From positions 302,218-366,217 of the forward strand of contig NZ_JAGEVG010000002.1 in the NCBI RefSeq assembly GCF_017581925.1: a stretch of DNA of 64,000 nt, written 5' to 3'. Under the pieces are notes generated by a model. The model was not told where the DNA came from. It saw only the letters and a list, made by a program, of their open reading frames with translations, and searched no databases. A program made the translations under genes and the position numbers. Below are positions 9,083-18,368 of this stretch, one piece after another (within the stretch, counting starts at the first letter, position 1; each line of letters begins with the position of its first letter). This stretch comes from Gelidibacter pelagius. Its GTDB lineage: Bacteria > Bacteroidota > Bacteroidia > Flavobacteriales > Flavobacteriaceae.

Positions 9083-9161
9083 GATTCCTTCCTCCCGATA
9101 CCTATCGGGATTTAAGGGAAGGTGGCTTTAGGCTTTGTAAAAAGCCTAAAGACGGAAGGGT
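9083..9161. repeat. Composite palindrome between the two metH genes
   Basis: Contains TCCCGATA-CC-TATCGGGA (9093-9110) and CTTTAGGCTTT-GTAA-AAAGCCTAAAG (9126-9151), bracketed by CCTTCC and GGAAGG arms. Two nested hairpins fill nearly the whole spacer that separates the split methionine synthase genes. GGAAGGG sits just before the next start. Confidence 0.75.
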
Positions 9162-9164
9162 AAA

Positions 9165-11864
9165 ATGAATAGAATGAAAATGAGCAAAAAACACAAATAC
9201 TTAACACTTTCCGGATTAGAACCCTTGGTTGTCACCCCAGAAAGCAACTTTATAAACGTAGGCGAGCGCACCAACGTCACAGGATCACGTAAATTTCTAC
9301 GTCTTATAAAAGACGAAAACTACAGTGAAGCCTTAGATGTGGCACGAGATCAGGTTGAAGGCGGCGCGCAAATTATTGATGTCAATATGGATGAAGGCAT
9401 GTTGGACGGCGTTTATGCGATGACCAAGTTCTTAAACCTCATTGCCTCTGAACCTGATATTTCAAGATTACCGATCATGATTGACAGTTCTAAATGGGAA
9501 ATCATTGAGGCGGGATTGAAAGTGGTTCAAGGAAAATCGGTAGTGAATTCCATAAGTCTAAAAGAAGGAGAGGAGACGTTTATTTATCAAGCCAAATTGG
9601 TGAAGCGATACGGAGCAGCCGTCATAGTGATGGCTTTTGATGAAGATGGGCAAGCCGATACCTTAGAACGGCGTATCGAAATCTGTAAGCGCTCGTACGA
9701 TATTTTGGTGAACAAAGTCAAATTCCCACCTCAGGATATAATTTTTGATCCCAATATTTTTCCGGTGGCGACAGGAATGGAGGAGCACCGTTTGAATGCT
9801 CTCGACTTTTTCAAGGCTACCCAATGGATTCGTGAGAATCTTCCGTATGCTAATGTTTCTGGTGGTGTGAGTAACGTTTCGTTTTCTTTTAGGGGGAATA
9901 CAGTTGTTCGTGAAGCCATCAACTCGGCATTTCTGTACCATGCCATTCAGCACGGAATGAACATGGGCATCGTCAATCCGACCATGTTGGAGATTTATGA
10001 CGAAATTCCAAAGGATTTATTGGAGCACGTTGAAGATGTGTTGTTTGACCGACGTGATGATGCCACAGAGCGCTTATTGGATTTTGCTGAGTCTGTAAGG
10101 ACAAGTCGCGTAAGGACAAGTCGCGACTTGTCCATACACGAATGGCGAAATGATCCACTACAAGAGCGCATCACCCATTCCTTGGTTAAAGGGATTGAAA
10201 CTTTTATCATAGAAGATGTAGAGCAGGCCCGTCAAGAAACCTCAAAACCAATAGAAGTCATTGAAGGCCATTTAATGATTGGGATGGGCGTGGTTGGTGA
10301 CTTGTTTGGTAGTGGGAAGATGTTTTTGCCCCAAGTGGTCAAATCGGCTCGTGTGATGAAAAAAGCTGTTGCCTATCTTCAACCTTTCATTGAAGCAGAA
10401 AAGGATGGAAAACAGGAGTTTGCCGGTCGGGTTTTAATGGCCACCGTAAAAGGTGATGTGCATGATATTGGTAAAAATATCGTCAGTGTTGTTTTGGGCT
10501 GTAACAATTATGAAATCATCGATTTGGGTGTGATGGTGCCACCCGAAAAAATTATTGAAACGGCCATTAGAGAAAACGTCGATATTATTGGATTAAGCGG
10601 ACTCATAACCCCGTCTTTGGATGAAATGGTCTATGTCTCCAAAGAAATGGAAAAGAAAAACATCAGCATTCCGTTATTGATTGGTGGTGCCACAACCTCC
10701 AGAGCACATGCAGCCGTTAAGATTGCACCAAATTATGGACATACCACTGTTCATGTCAATGATGCATCAAGGGCAGTGACTGTTGTAGGTAGCTTGCTCC
10801 AAAAGGACAATCGGGTGTATAAAGAACAAATTCGTGAAGAATATGAGAAATTCCGTGAGCAGTTTTTAAAACGTGGTAAACAAAAGAATTATATTACGAT
10901 TGAGGAAGCGCGAAACAGAAAATATAAAGTCGATTGGAATAAGGCAGAAATTATTAAACCCAATCAGTTGCGCGTTCAGATTATTGATGACTTTGAGTTG
11001 ACAAAATTGGAGGATTTTATCGATTGGAGTCCGTTTTTTAGAAGTTGGGATTTGCACGGAAAATATCCCGATATCCTAACCGATGAGGTTGTGGGAGAGC
11101 AAGCCACTGAACTATTTAAAGATGCAAAAGAACTATTGAAAAAAGTCTTCGACGGAAAACTTTTAAAGGCGAAAGCTATTTTTGGACTGTTCCCTGCTAA
11201 TACCATAAATGATGATGATATCGAAATTTATGACGAAGCAGGAAAGACGAAAGTTACATTTTTAACCCTTCGTCAACAGTTGGATAAACGAGAAGGTGTT
11301 CCAAATATCGCTTTAGCCGATTTCATAGCACCAAAAGATTTAGGAAAAAAAGATTATATGGGTTGCTTCTGTGTTACGACCGGTTTTGGAACAGCGGAAT
11401 TAGCGAAAAAATTTGAAGAAGATTTGGATGATTATAATGCCATAATGATCAAAGCACTTGCGGATCGTCTTGCGGAAGCCTTTGCGGAATATTTGCATAA
11501 GGAAGTCCGAATTAACCATTGGGGCTATGATACCGATGAGAATTTATCTAATGAGGAATTGATCAAAGAAAGCTATAAAGGCATCCGTCCTGCCCCTGGA
11601 TATCCAGCCTGTCCTGACCATTTGGAGAAAAAAACCATATGGAAATTATTACAGGTCAAAGAAAATATTGGTGTAGAAATCACCGATAGTTTGGCGATGT
11701 GGCCTGCAGCAAGTGTTTCGGGGTATTATTTTGCAAATAAGGAAGCCAAATATTTTGGATTGGGCAAAATAACGGACGATCAATTGAAAGATTATGCGAA
11801 AAGACGAGGCGTTTCTAATGAAGAAGCTGAAAAGTGGTTGAGTCCGAATTTAAGCCCATCCTAA
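9165..11864 (+). CDS. metH: Methionine synthase, folate-, cobalamin- and SAM-binding subunit (MetH C-terminal part)
   Basis: An 899-residue protein with the modules of MetH after the homocysteine domain. In order these are the pterin-binding domain ([13 protein letters not shown] near residue 27), the helical cap and cobalamin-binding domain (axial-ligand motif GDVHDIGKN near 430), and the SAM-binding reactivation domain (WDLHGKYP near 630; [12 protein letters not shown] near 810). ATGs at 9165, 9174 and 9180 are all possible starts. A 15-base tandem direct repeat and a 20-base perfect palindrome lie inside the gene in frame (about residues 311-323), in the linker between the pterin domain and the cap. 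The C-terminal end SPNLSPS runs into another palindrome. Confidence 0.93.
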   Translation: MNRMKMSKKHKYLTLSGLEPLVVTPESNFINVGERTNVTGSRKFLRLIKDENYSEALDVARDQVEGGAQIIDVNMDEGMLDGVYAMTKFLNLIASEPDISRLPIMIDSSKWEIIEAGLKVVQGKSVVNSISLKEGEETFIYQAKLVKRYGAAVIVMAFDEDGQADTLERRIEICKRSYDILVNKVKFPPQDIIFDPNIFPVATGMEEHRLNALDFFKATQWIRENLPYANVSGGVSNVSFSFRGNTVVREAINSAFLYHAIQHGMNMGIVNPTMLEIYDEIPKDLLEHVEDVLFDRRDDATERLLDFAESVRTSRVRTSRDLSIHEWRNDPLQERITHSLVKGIETFIIEDVEQARQETSKPIEVIEGHLMIGMGVVGDLFGSGKMFLPQVVKSARVMKKAVAYLQPFIEAEKDGKQEFAGRVLMATVKGDVHDIGKNIVSVVLGCNNYEIIDLGVMVPPEKIIETAIRENVDIIGLSGLITPSLDEMVYVSKEMEKKNISIPLLIGGATTSRAHAAVKIAPNYGHTTVHVNDASRAVTVVGSLLQKDNRVYKEQIREEYEKFREQFLKRGKQKNYITIEEARNRKYKVDWNKAEIIKPNQLRVQIIDDFELTKLEDFIDWSPFFRSWDLHGKYPDILTDEVVGEQATELFKDAKELLKKVFDGKLLKAKAIFGLFPANTINDDDIEIYDEAGKTKVTFLTLRQQLDKREGVPNIALADFIAPKDLGKKDYMGCFCVTTGFGTAELAKKFEEDLDDYNAIMIKALADRLAEAFAEYLHKEVRINHWGYDTDENLSNEELIKESYKGIRPAPGYPACPDHLEKKTIWKLLQVKENIGVEITDSLAMWPAASVSGYYFANKEAKYFGLGKITDDQLKDYAKRRGVSNEEAEKWLSPNLSPS
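10095..10133. repeat. In-frame palindromic insertion within metH
   Basis: Two exact 15-base tandem copies (10095-10109 and 10110-10124). The second overlaps the perfect palindrome GGACAAGTCGCGACTTGTCC (10114-10133). It is translated as [12 protein letters not shown] in an interdomain linker, so the reading frame is kept. Confidence 0.85.
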
Positions 11865-11881
11865 CCTTCCCAAAGGGAAGG
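11865..11881. repeat. Palindrome after metH
   Basis: CCTTCCC-AAA-GGGAAGG immediately follows the metH stop codon. It is a perfect seven-pair hairpin with a three-base loop. No T-run follows, so it is not an obvious terminator. Confidence 0.75.
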
Positions 11882-11960
11882 AACCGTAACGTTAAAACGG
11901 ATAAAATTATAAATATTAATATGCTGCTGAAATACATTCGTGTATTCGTGGCAAAAAAAG

Positions 11961-11981
11961 ATCCCCATTTTCGTGGGGAGT
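11961..11981. repeat. P2-like palindrome just upstream of metF
   Basis: ATCCCCATTTTCGTGGGGAGT is a diverged P2 copy (compare ATTCCCACTTTCGTGGGAAT at 59617). Its 3' arm GTGGGGAG lies five bases before the metF ATG, in Shine-Dalgarno position. Confidence 0.7.
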
Positions 11982-11985
11982 AAAC

Positions 11986-12942
11986 ATGAAAGTAACAGAA
12001 CATATAGCACAAGCCAACGGCAATACGCAATTTTCGTTTGAAATTTTACCGCCATTAAAAGGACAGCATATCAAATCTATTTTTGATAATATTGATCCGT
12101 TAATGGAATTCAATCCGCCATTTATTGATGTGACTTACCATCGAGAAGAATATATTTATAAAGAACAAGAAAATGGATTGCTTAAACGACAAGTGGTCAA
12201 GAAGCGGCCTGGAACTGTGGGTATTTGTGCAGCCATTCAAAATAGGTATAAAGTGGATGCGATTCCGCATATCTTGTGTGGAGGTTTTACTAAAGAAGAC
12301 ACCGAGAATTTTCTGATTGACCTTGATTTTTTAGGCATTCAGAATGTCATGGCTTTAAGAGGTGATGCGGTTAAAACTGAAACCTATTTCACCCCAGAAA
12401 AAGAAGGCCATGAGTACGCCAATGGTTTGGTCAAACAAATTAATGAGCTCAATGACGGGATTTATTTGGATCAAGACCTGCAAAACACCTCAAAAACAAA
12501 TTTTTGCATAGGTGTTGCTGCCTATCCGGAAAAACATATGGAATCTCCAAGTTTGGACAGTGATATTCATTTTTTAAAGAAGAAAATCAAAAGTGGTGCA
12601 GAATATATCGTCACCCAGATGTTTTTTGACAATCAGAAATACTTCGAATTTGTAGAAAAATGCAGAAATGAAGGGATTACTATTCCCATCATTCCTGGTT
12701 TAAAACCGATCGCAACGAAGAGACAGTTAAACTTGTTGCCACATCGTTTTCATGTTGATCTGCCTGAAGCCTTAATTCTTGAAGTTATTAAATGCAAGGA
12801 TAATTCAGAAGTGAAACAAGTGGGCATTGAGTGGTGCATCCAACAATCAAAAGAGTTGCAAAAAGCAGGTATTCCTGTATTACATTACTATTCTATGGGG
12901 AAAAGTGATAATATTCAAACCATTGCATCGCAAGTTTTTTGA
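11986..12942 (+). CDS. metF: Methylenetetrahydrofolate reductase
   Basis: FAD enzyme that reduces 5,10-methylene-THF to 5-methyl-THF, the methyl donor for the MetH pair upstream. The 318-residue TIM barrel shows FSFEILPPLKG near residue 18, with the conserved catalytic Glu. DVTYHRE lies near 47, ALRGD near 124 and TQMFFDNQKYFEFV near 210. The gene follows metH in the same orientation, so its product feeds the same step. The ATG is preceded by a purine-rich arm of a P2-like hairpin. Confidence 0.94.
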   Translation: MKVTEHIAQANGNTQFSFEILPPLKGQHIKSIFDNIDPLMEFNPPFIDVTYHREEYIYKEQENGLLKRQVVKKRPGTVGICAAIQNRYKVDAIPHILCGGFTKEDTENFLIDLDFLGIQNVMALRGDAVKTETYFTPEKEGHEYANGLVKQINELNDGIYLDQDLQNTSKTNFCIGVAAYPEKHMESPSLDSDIHFLKKKIKSGAEYIVTQMFFDNQKYFEFVEKCRNEGITIPIIPGLKPIATKRQLNLLPHRFHVDLPEALILEVIKCKDNSEVKQVGIEWCIQQSKELQKAGIPVLHYYSMGKSDNIQTIASQVF

Positions 12943-13040
12943 GTTTGAAGCAGGACTTAAAGCCTTAATGTAAAAAGATAGATTCCTTCAGGCATCTCGG
13001 TTTTAAATATTCTATTAAATTTGCCGTATAACTCAAATGA

Positions 13041-14135
13041 ATGAAGTATTTAATAGTTGGTGTATTGTGTTTGTCGAGTTCATTTCTGTTCGCTCAAGAG
13101 GATCCAGGTTTATTCACTTTAGATGCCAATTATTTCTACGGGACAATATTAGAGCATAATCCTGATATTGCACATCTCATCACAGATCATCCCACAGGTC
13201 TGATTTTAAGTTATAATAAAAAAACCTTCGGATTCAAGCCTTGGGAAAGTCGTTATAATTATCCGGATTGGGGATTTTCTTTTATCTATCAGGATATGAA
13301 AAACCAATATTTGGGTGAGAATTATAGCTTGCATGCCCATTACAACTTCTATTTTTTGAATCGTAATCTGAACTTCAGGATTGGACAGGGCATCGCTTAC
13401 ACAACCAATCCATATAGAAAGGAAACCAATTATATGAACGGGGCTTATGGTTCCGATTTGATGAGCTCTACTTATCTCATGCTCAATTATAAAAAAGAGA
13501 ATGTTTATAAGGGTTTGGGGTTTCAGGCGGGGATTTCAGTTATCCATTACTCCAATGCCAATGTTAGGGCGCCAAACAACTCCACTAATACCTTCGTTTT
13601 CAATGTTGGCGCCAATTACATGTTGAACTATGAAAAAGAATCCAGCTTTCAACCTTCAACTGAAGATAAAAAGTTCACTGAAAAAATCAAGTATAATATC
13701 GCTTTTAGGACAGGTGTCAATGAGAGCGATATCATTGGTAGTGGCCAATACCCATTTTATAACGTATCGTTCTATGCTGATAAACGAATTAACAGGAAAA
13801 GTGCGTTTCATTTAGGAACGGATGTGTTTTTTGCCCAGTTTCTGAAGGAATTGATCTATTACTACTCGGTAGCTTATCCAGAACGTAATGTGGACCCTGA
13901 TACAGATTATAAACGTTTAGGGGTGTTTGTTGGACATGAGTTGTATATCAATAAACTCTCCGTAATTACTCAGTTGGGCTATTATGTGTATTATCCTTAT
14001 GATTTTGAAGGCCGAGTATATAACAGAATTGGTTTAAAGCGTTATTTTGGAGATCAGTTTTTTGGAGCGATTACCTTAAAAGCACATGGCGCAAAGGCGG
14101 AAGCGATTGAATTTGGAGTGGGGGTGAGATTGTAG
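13041..14135 (+). CDS. Acyloxyacyl hydrolase / lipid A deacylase (PagL-like) outer membrane protein
   Basis: A 364-residue secreted protein with signal peptide MKYLIVGVLCLSSSFLFAQ and alternating beta-strand sequence typical of an outer membrane barrel. The segment IHYSNANVRAPNNSTNT (His near 169, Ser near 171) matches the catalytic HS(N) motif region of PagL-type lipid A 3-O-deacylases, which remove an acyl chain from lipid A. Flavobacterial members are longer than PagL itself. A TAAATTTG box (13016-13023) lies 17 bases upstream and may be a -7 element. Substrate is inferred from the motif only. Confidence 0.7.
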   Translation: MKYLIVGVLCLSSSFLFAQEDPGLFTLDANYFYGTILEHNPDIAHLITDHPTGLILSYNKKTFGFKPWESRYNYPDWGFSFIYQDMKNQYLGENYSLHAHYNFYFLNRNLNFRIGQGIAYTTNPYRKETNYMNGAYGSDLMSSTYLMLNYKKENVYKGLGFQAGISVIHYSNANVRAPNNSTNTFVFNVGANYMLNYEKESSFQPSTEDKKFTEKIKYNIAFRTGVNESDIIGSGQYPFYNVSFYADKRINRKSAFHLGTDVFFAQFLKELIYYYSVAYPERNVDPDTDYKRLGVFVGHELYINKLSVITQLGYYVYYPYDFEGRVYNRIGLKRYFGDQFFGAITLKAHGAKAEAIEFGVGVRL

Positions 14136-14136
14136 G

Positions 14137-14190
14137 AAGTGGGAAGAACGAAGCTCGAAGTGAAAAGAACGAAGCAGGAAGCGCGAAGAA
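14137..14190. repeat. Degenerate GAAG-rich tandem repeat
   Basis: Spacer composed of degenerate units of the type GAAGTG/GAAGAAC/CGAAGC. A similar fragment (CGAAGCACGTAGCACGAAG) follows the polyprenyl synthase gene near 34700. No coding capacity is apparent. Confidence 0.55.
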
Positions 14191-14230
14191 AGATGGTTTG
14201 ATCAATAGTAGTTATTCGGAAAGAAATATA

Positions 14231-14980
14231 ATGAAAAAATACATTTACATCCTATTTGCAATAGTATTGCTGTCATGCAATGCCAAGGTGATGCCTGATT
14301 GTTTGCAGAATGCCGGACCAATGATTCAGATGGAGATTAATGTGCCTGAGTTCAGTAAGATCATTGTTTTTGAACGCGTACAGCTGATTCTTAAAGAAGC
14401 TCCCGAACATAAAGTCGTCGTGGAGACTGGCGAATATTTGAGAGATGACATTGAAGTGAAAGTTGTAGACAATGTACTGCTATTGAAAGATCACAACGCT
14501 TGCAACATCACACGAGACTATGGCATTACTAAAATTTATGTCAGTGCTCCCAATATTACTGATCTCAGATCGAGTACAGGGCTACCTATTTTGAGTGATG
14601 GGGTTTTGAATTATCCCAATTTGACGTTAATCTCTGAAGATTTTGAAGCTGAAGACCAATACCATACGGTTGGCGATTTCAGATTAGAGGTCAATTGCTC
14701 GAACCTAAACGTGATAACTAATAACTTGTCCCATCTGTTTTTAAGCGGAACGGTCGAAAATCTGGTCGTCGGATTTTATTCCGGTGACTCTCGTTTTGAA
14801 GGCCGTAACTTAATTGCCCAAAATATCAGGATATTTCAGCGCAGTAGTAATGACATGATTATTAATCCGCAGGCATCTTTAAGAGGAGAAATAAGAAGTA
14901 CAGGCAATGTTATTGTGGTAAATGAACCTCCTATTGTGGAGGTTGAGACATTTTATAAAGGGCGTTTGATTTTTGAATAA
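14231..14980 (+). CDS. DUF2807-type (GIN domain) head lipoprotein
   Basis: A 249-residue probable lipoprotein. The signal MKKYIYILFAIVLLSCN ends in a lipobox Cys at residue 16. The remainder (EFSKIIVFERVQLILKEAPEHKVVVE and later beta-helical strands) matches the DUF2807 auto-transporter adhesin head-like fold common in Bacteroidota. The function is unknown. I start at ATG 14231 because the signal peptide begins there; a TTG 33 bases upstream is in frame but lies in repeat-like DNA. It converges with gldA, with four bases between the ends. Confidence 0.72.
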   Translation: MKKYIYILFAIVLLSCNAKVMPDCLQNAGPMIQMEINVPEFSKIIVFERVQLILKEAPEHKVVVETGEYLRDDIEVKVVDNVLLLKDHNACNITRDYGITKIYVSAPNITDLRSSTGLPILSDGVLNYPNLTLISEDFEAEDQYHTVGDFRLEVNCSNLNVITNNLSHLFLSGTVENLVVGFYSGDSRFEGRNLIAQNIRIFQRSSNDMIINPQASLRGEIRSTGNVIVVNEPPIVEVETFYKGRLIFE

Positions 14981-14984
14981 TGTT

Positions 14985-15881
14985 TTAATCTACAGTTAAT
15001 TCCCGAAACAGACTTTCTAAATTTTTGTTCTTTTGATTGAGTTGTAAGATTTTTAAGCCATTATCATGCGCAAAATCAAATACCATTGGACGCATATCTT
15101 CTTTGGTGGAAAAAGTCAATTCATATATAAAGTCGTGCGTATTTTTGACGTATTGGATATGTTTCAAACGGTTCATCAAAACATCTTCAACGCGATAATC
15201 AAATTCAACTTCGATAATTTGCTCTTGGTTGGCTTTTAATTCTGAAAGCTTTTTGTCAGCAACAATCTCGCCTTTATTGATAATGATCACGCGGTCACAG
15301 ATGGCTTCCACTTCTTGCATAATGTGAGTGGACAAAAAGACTGTTTTTTCTTTTCCTAACGATTTGATCAAATGTCTGATGTCAACCAATTGATTTGGAT
15401 CCAATCCCGTAGTTGGTTCATCCAAAATCAATACTTCTGGATCGTGCAATAAAGCGTTGGCCAATCCGACACGTTGCCTATAGCCTTTTGAAAGTTGTCC
15501 TATCTTTTTGTGGGCTTCTGGTGTTAGTCCCGTAAGTTCAATAACTTCTTCGATTCGCGATTTTGAGACCTTGTAAACATCCGCGTTGAATGCCAAATAT
15601 TCCTTGACATACATTTCTAAGTAAAGCGGATTGTGCTCCGGTAAATAGCCGACGCGTTTTTGAACCTCGCGAGCTTGGGTTTGAACATCAAAGTCATTTA
15701 CTTTTGCCTCACCTTCTGAAGCATCAATATAGGTGGTCAGGATTTTCATCATCGTAGATTTTCCAGCTCCGTTGGGACCTAAAAATCCTACAATTTCGCC
15801 TTTATCTACTTTAAAGGAAATATTGTTCAGCGCCTTCTGATCGGCGTATAGTTTGGTGATATTATTGACTTCAATGGACAT
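14985..15881 (-). CDS. gldA: Gliding motility ABC transporter ATP-binding subunit GldA
   Basis: A 298-residue ABC ATPase with Walker A GPNGAGKST (near 34-42), signature LSKGYRQRVGLA (near 133) and Walker B VLILDEPTTGLD (near 155). The C-terminal 80 residues form the DUF4162-like tail of the GldA family. GldA works with GldF and GldG, which are not in this window, in the gliding and type IX secretion context of Flavobacteriia. It is read from the minus strand, divergent from the aromatic operon leader. Confidence 0.85.
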   Translation of the reverse strand: MSIEVNNITKLYADQKALNNISFKVDKGEIVGFLGPNGAGKSTMMKILTTYIDASEGEAKVNDFDVQTQAREVQKRVGYLPEHNPLYLEMYVKEYLAFNADVYKVSKSRIEEVIELTGLTPEAHKKIGQLSKGYRQRVGLANALLHDPEVLILDEPTTGLDPNQLVDIRHLIKSLGKEKTVFLSTHIMQEVEAICDRVIIINKGEIVADKKLSELKANQEQIIEVEFDYRVEDVLMNRLKHIQYVKNTHDFIYELTFSTKEDMRPMVFDFAHDNGLKILQLNQKNKNLESLFRELTVD

Positions 15882-15970
15882 ACTTCAAATTATTTGCTCA
15901 AAAATAAGCATTTTAGACATGCCAAGTTTTAACGAAATCGTTGTAATGCAAAAAGAATTGAAAAAATATT

Positions 15971-15999
15971 TTGTTTATAAAATTTATTCTCTACTTTAG
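15971..15999 (+). promoter_or_regulatory. Promoter of the aromatic amino acid operon
   Basis: TTG (15971-15973), 18 bases, then TACTTTAG (15992-15999). The same geometry and an almost identical -7 box occur before DUF3857 genes at 22838-22866 and 27424-27452. A start near 16005 would leave almost no untranslated sequence before the leader peptide ATG at 16009. Confidence 0.6.
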
Positions 16000-16008
16000 C
16001 GAAATCAA

Positions 16009-16089
16009 ATGATGCAAACAGCTAATTATACATATCAAAACTGGTTTTATTTCTTTTTTAGCAAAAGGGACGAGACTTCGTATGTGTAA
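16009..16089 (+). CDS. Aromatic amino acid operon leader peptide
   Basis: A 26-codon reading frame ending in TAA that starts with two consecutive ATGs. Nine residues are aromatic: Tyr at 7, 9, 14 and 25, Trp at 12 and Phe at 13 and 15-17. The core NWFYFFFSKR puts one Trp, four Phe and one Tyr codon in a row (16042-16059). It stands about 117 bases before pheA and just ahead of a terminator and an alternative antiterminator pairing. This is the classical layout of ribosome-stalling attenuation (compare pheL of enterobacteria). The peptide itself presumably has no other role. Confidence 0.85.
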   Translation: MMQTANYTYQNWFYFFFSKRDETSYV

Positions 16090-16148
16090 TTTATGAACAA
16101 TAAATTTAATATAAAGGTCTCGATGAAAATCGGGACTTTTTTGTTTTT
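16067..16148 (+). terminator. Attenuator: intrinsic terminator with competing antiterminator
   Basis: Terminator arms AAGGTCTCGAT (16114-16124) and ATCGGGACTTT (16129-16139) form 11 pairs around a GAAA loop, followed by TTTTGTTTTT. An upstream segment inside the leader peptide gene, CGAGACTT (16071-16078), can pair with AAGGTCTCG (16114-16122) with one bulged G, which would break the terminator. A ribosome stalled on the aromatic codons would leave 16071-16078 free; one reaching the stop at 16087 would cover it. Confidence 0.82.
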
Positions 16149-16206
16149 AAAAGTTTGAAATATCAGCAAAAATGATAAAAAATGTTAAATATAATTTAGC
16201 CAACAC

Positions 16207-17037
16207 ATGATAAAATCTGTTGCCATACAAGGAATTAAAGGGTCCTTTCACCATATTGTCGCTTTACAATATTTTGACAGTTCAATACAGCATATTGATG
16301 AGTGCATGACATTTGATGGCGCTGTACAAAGTGTTCTGACCAAGAAAACCGATGCGGTTATTATGGCCATTGAAAATTCGATTGCTGGCTCCATCATTCC
16401 TAATTATGCTTTAATAGACGATAACCAACTCCATATCATCGGCGAACATTATTTGGATATTCAGCATCATTTAATGGCATTGCCAGGGCAAAGAATTGAA
16501 GATATCCATGAGGTGTATTCACACCCCATGGCCTTGTTGCAGTGTAAACAATTTTTCAAACAACATCCGCATATCAAATTGGTGGAAGATAAAGATACGG
16601 CTGAGGTAGCACAGAGAATTCAGCAAAAACAACTCAAAAATGTAGGGGCAATTGCCAGTCAATTGGCAGCGGAGTTGTTTGAATTGGAGATCGTTTCAGA
16701 AAGTATTCAAACCATAAAACAAAATGAAACGCGATTTGTGATTGCAGTGACCACTAATTCTGAAGCTCAAGAAGTCCAGATCAATAAGGCATCCTTAAAG
16801 TTCGACGTGGACCACAAACGGGGCAGTTTAGCATCCGTTCTGAATGTGATGAGCGACTGTAGAATGAACCTCACCAAAATCCAGTCCATGCCAATAATTG
16901 AAACCCCTTGGAAGTACGCGTTTTTTGTGGATATCACATTTGATGCGTATAAGGATTATCAAAAAGCGAAATCAATAATGGAAATAATGGCTCAAAACTT
17001 TAAGGTTTTGGGCGAATATAAAAATGCACGACAATGA
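16207..17037 (+). CDS. pheA: Prephenate dehydratase
   Basis: Converts prephenate to phenylpyruvate, the committed step to phenylalanine. It has 276 residues: a periplasmic-binding-like catalytic domain (residues 1-180) with ENSIAGSI near 57 and the catalytic NETRF motif near 176, then an ACT regulatory domain (about 195-272) expected to bind phenylalanine. There is no chorismate mutase domain; that activity is fused to DAHP synthase three genes downstream. The start follows the attenuator. The stop overlaps the aminotransferase start by four bases (ATGA). Confidence 0.93.
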   Translation: MIKSVAIQGIKGSFHHIVALQYFDSSIQHIDECMTFDGAVQSVLTKKTDAVIMAIENSIAGSIIPNYALIDDNQLHIIGEHYLDIQHHLMALPGQRIEDIHEVYSHPMALLQCKQFFKQHPHIKLVEDKDTAEVAQRIQQKQLKNVGAIASQLAAELFELEIVSESIQTIKQNETRFVIAVTTNSEAQEVQINKASLKFDVDHKRGSLASVLNVMSDCRMNLTKIQSMPIIETPWKYAFFVDITFDAYKDYQKAKSIMEIMAQNFKVLGEYKNARQ

Positions 17038-18197
17038 TCACTTTTGCAGATAGATTAAATACTGTTGAAGAGTACTACTTCTCAAAAAAATTGAGAGAAG
17101 TCAACTTACTTAAATCCCAAGGGAAACCCATTATCAATTTAGGGATTGGGAGTCCGGATTTGGAGCCACCATCACGTGTTATTGCGGCAATCAATGAGAG
17201 CATGAACGATGCGGTAGCTCATAAATACCAAAGCTATCAGGGCTTACCAGAATTGAGGGAGGCGATGGTAGGTTTTTATAAGGAACATTTTGGCGTTTCT
17301 TTAAGTCCACTGACTGAAGTGTTGCCCTTAATGGGAAGTAAGGAAGGTATCATGCATATCTCCATGGCTTTTTTAAATGAAGGTGATGAAGTTTTGATTC
17401 CAAATCCAGGATATCCAACTTACGAATCAGTTACAAAATTGGTGGGTGCAAAACCTATTTTTTATGATTTGATAGCTGATAATGATTGGTGCCCTGATTT
17501 AATAACCTTGGAACGAAGTGATTTATCCAAAGTGAAACTGATGTGGATCAGTTATCCTCACATGCCAACGGGAGCTACAGCAAGCAATAAGGTATTTGAA
17601 GATATCATCGTATTTGCAAAACGGCATAATATATTGGTGGTCAATGATAACCCGTATAGTTTTGTGTTGAATGACTATCCGCGAAGCATTTTGAAGTATA
17701 AGAATGCTAAAGAGGTTTGTTTGGAGCTTAATTCGTTGAGTAAAACATTTAATATGGCAGGATGGCGTGTTGGGATGGTTTTAGGTAAAACAGAATATAT
17801 CAATGCTATTTTAAAAGTGAAAAGCAATATGGATTCCGGAATGTTTTATGGCATCCAAAAAGGTGCTATTGAGGCTTTAAAATGTTCAAAAATGTGGTTT
17901 ACAAGTTTAAATAGCGTTTATGAAGAACGGCGTCAAAAAGTTTGGGAATTGGCGGCAGCATTGAATTGTACGTATGATGAAAGTGCAACCGGTCTTTTCG
18001 TTTGGGCAAAATTGCCGGCACATATTAAGGCTGAAGAGTATATTGATGTGATCCTGAAAGAGCATTCTGTTTTTATTGCTCCTGGGACCATTTTTGGAAG
18101 TAATGGTGAAGGCTATATTCGGTTTTCACTATGTGCGCCCATTGAGGAATTACAAGAGGCAATTGCAAGGGTGAGGTTAGGGGTTGGTGTTCAGTGA
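17034..18197 (+). CDS. Class I/II pyridoxal phosphate aminotransferase (aromatic)
   Basis: A 387-residue fold-type I aminotransferase. Visible motifs are the PLP phosphate loop MGSKEGIMH (near 102), the DNPYSFVLND Asp/Tyr region (near 204) and the PLP lysine in LNSLSKTFNMAGWRVG (near 238). Its place between pheA and tyrA, with a four-base overlap to pheA, indicates that it transaminates phenylpyruvate and/or 4-hydroxyphenylpyruvate to Phe and Tyr. Sequence features alone would also allow a diaminopimelate or alanine-type enzyme, so substrate is inferred from the operon. Confidence 0.85.
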   Translation: MITFADRLNTVEEYYFSKKLREVNLLKSQGKPIINLGIGSPDLEPPSRVIAAINESMNDAVAHKYQSYQGLPELREAMVGFYKEHFGVSLSPLTEVLPLMGSKEGIMHISMAFLNEGDEVLIPNPGYPTYESVTKLVGAKPIFYDLIADNDWCPDLITLERSDLSKVKLMWISYPHMPTGATASNKVFEDIIVFAKRHNILVVNDNPYSFVLNDYPRSILKYKNAKEVCLELNSLSKTFNMAGWRVGMVLGKTEYINAILKVKSNMDSGMFYGIQKGAIEALKCSKMWFTSLNSVYEERRQKVWELAAALNCTYDESATGLFVWAKLPAHIKAEEYIDVILKEHSVFIAPGTIFGSNGEGYIRFSLCAPIEELQEAIARVRLGVGVQ

Positions 18198-18198
18198 T

Positions 18199-18230
18199 CC
18201 CGCCTCCGCAAAAGCTTCGGACGGGCAGGT
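18199..18230. repeat. GC-rich inverted repeat, also found before aroA
   Basis: CGCCTCCGC ... GCTTCGGACGGGCAGG. A close relative is at 29729-29757. It lies in the spacer between the aminotransferase and tyrA, next to degenerate CAGT-rich sequence (18230-18262). Confidence 0.55.
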
Positions 18231-18368
18231 AGTGTTCAGTACTCAGTTTGCAGTAGGCAGTTTGCAATTGACATTGAGTATCAAAGCTCCGAAGGCGCGA
18301 AACCTTTGTAGCTCTGTAAAAAAATAATTATCGTAAAATAATGTCCCAAAGGGACGACATAATTAGTA

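Noticed and set aside
10095..10133. Frameshift or assembly error in metH
   Set aside because: The insert keeps the frame, and conserved domains continue on both sides without a break.
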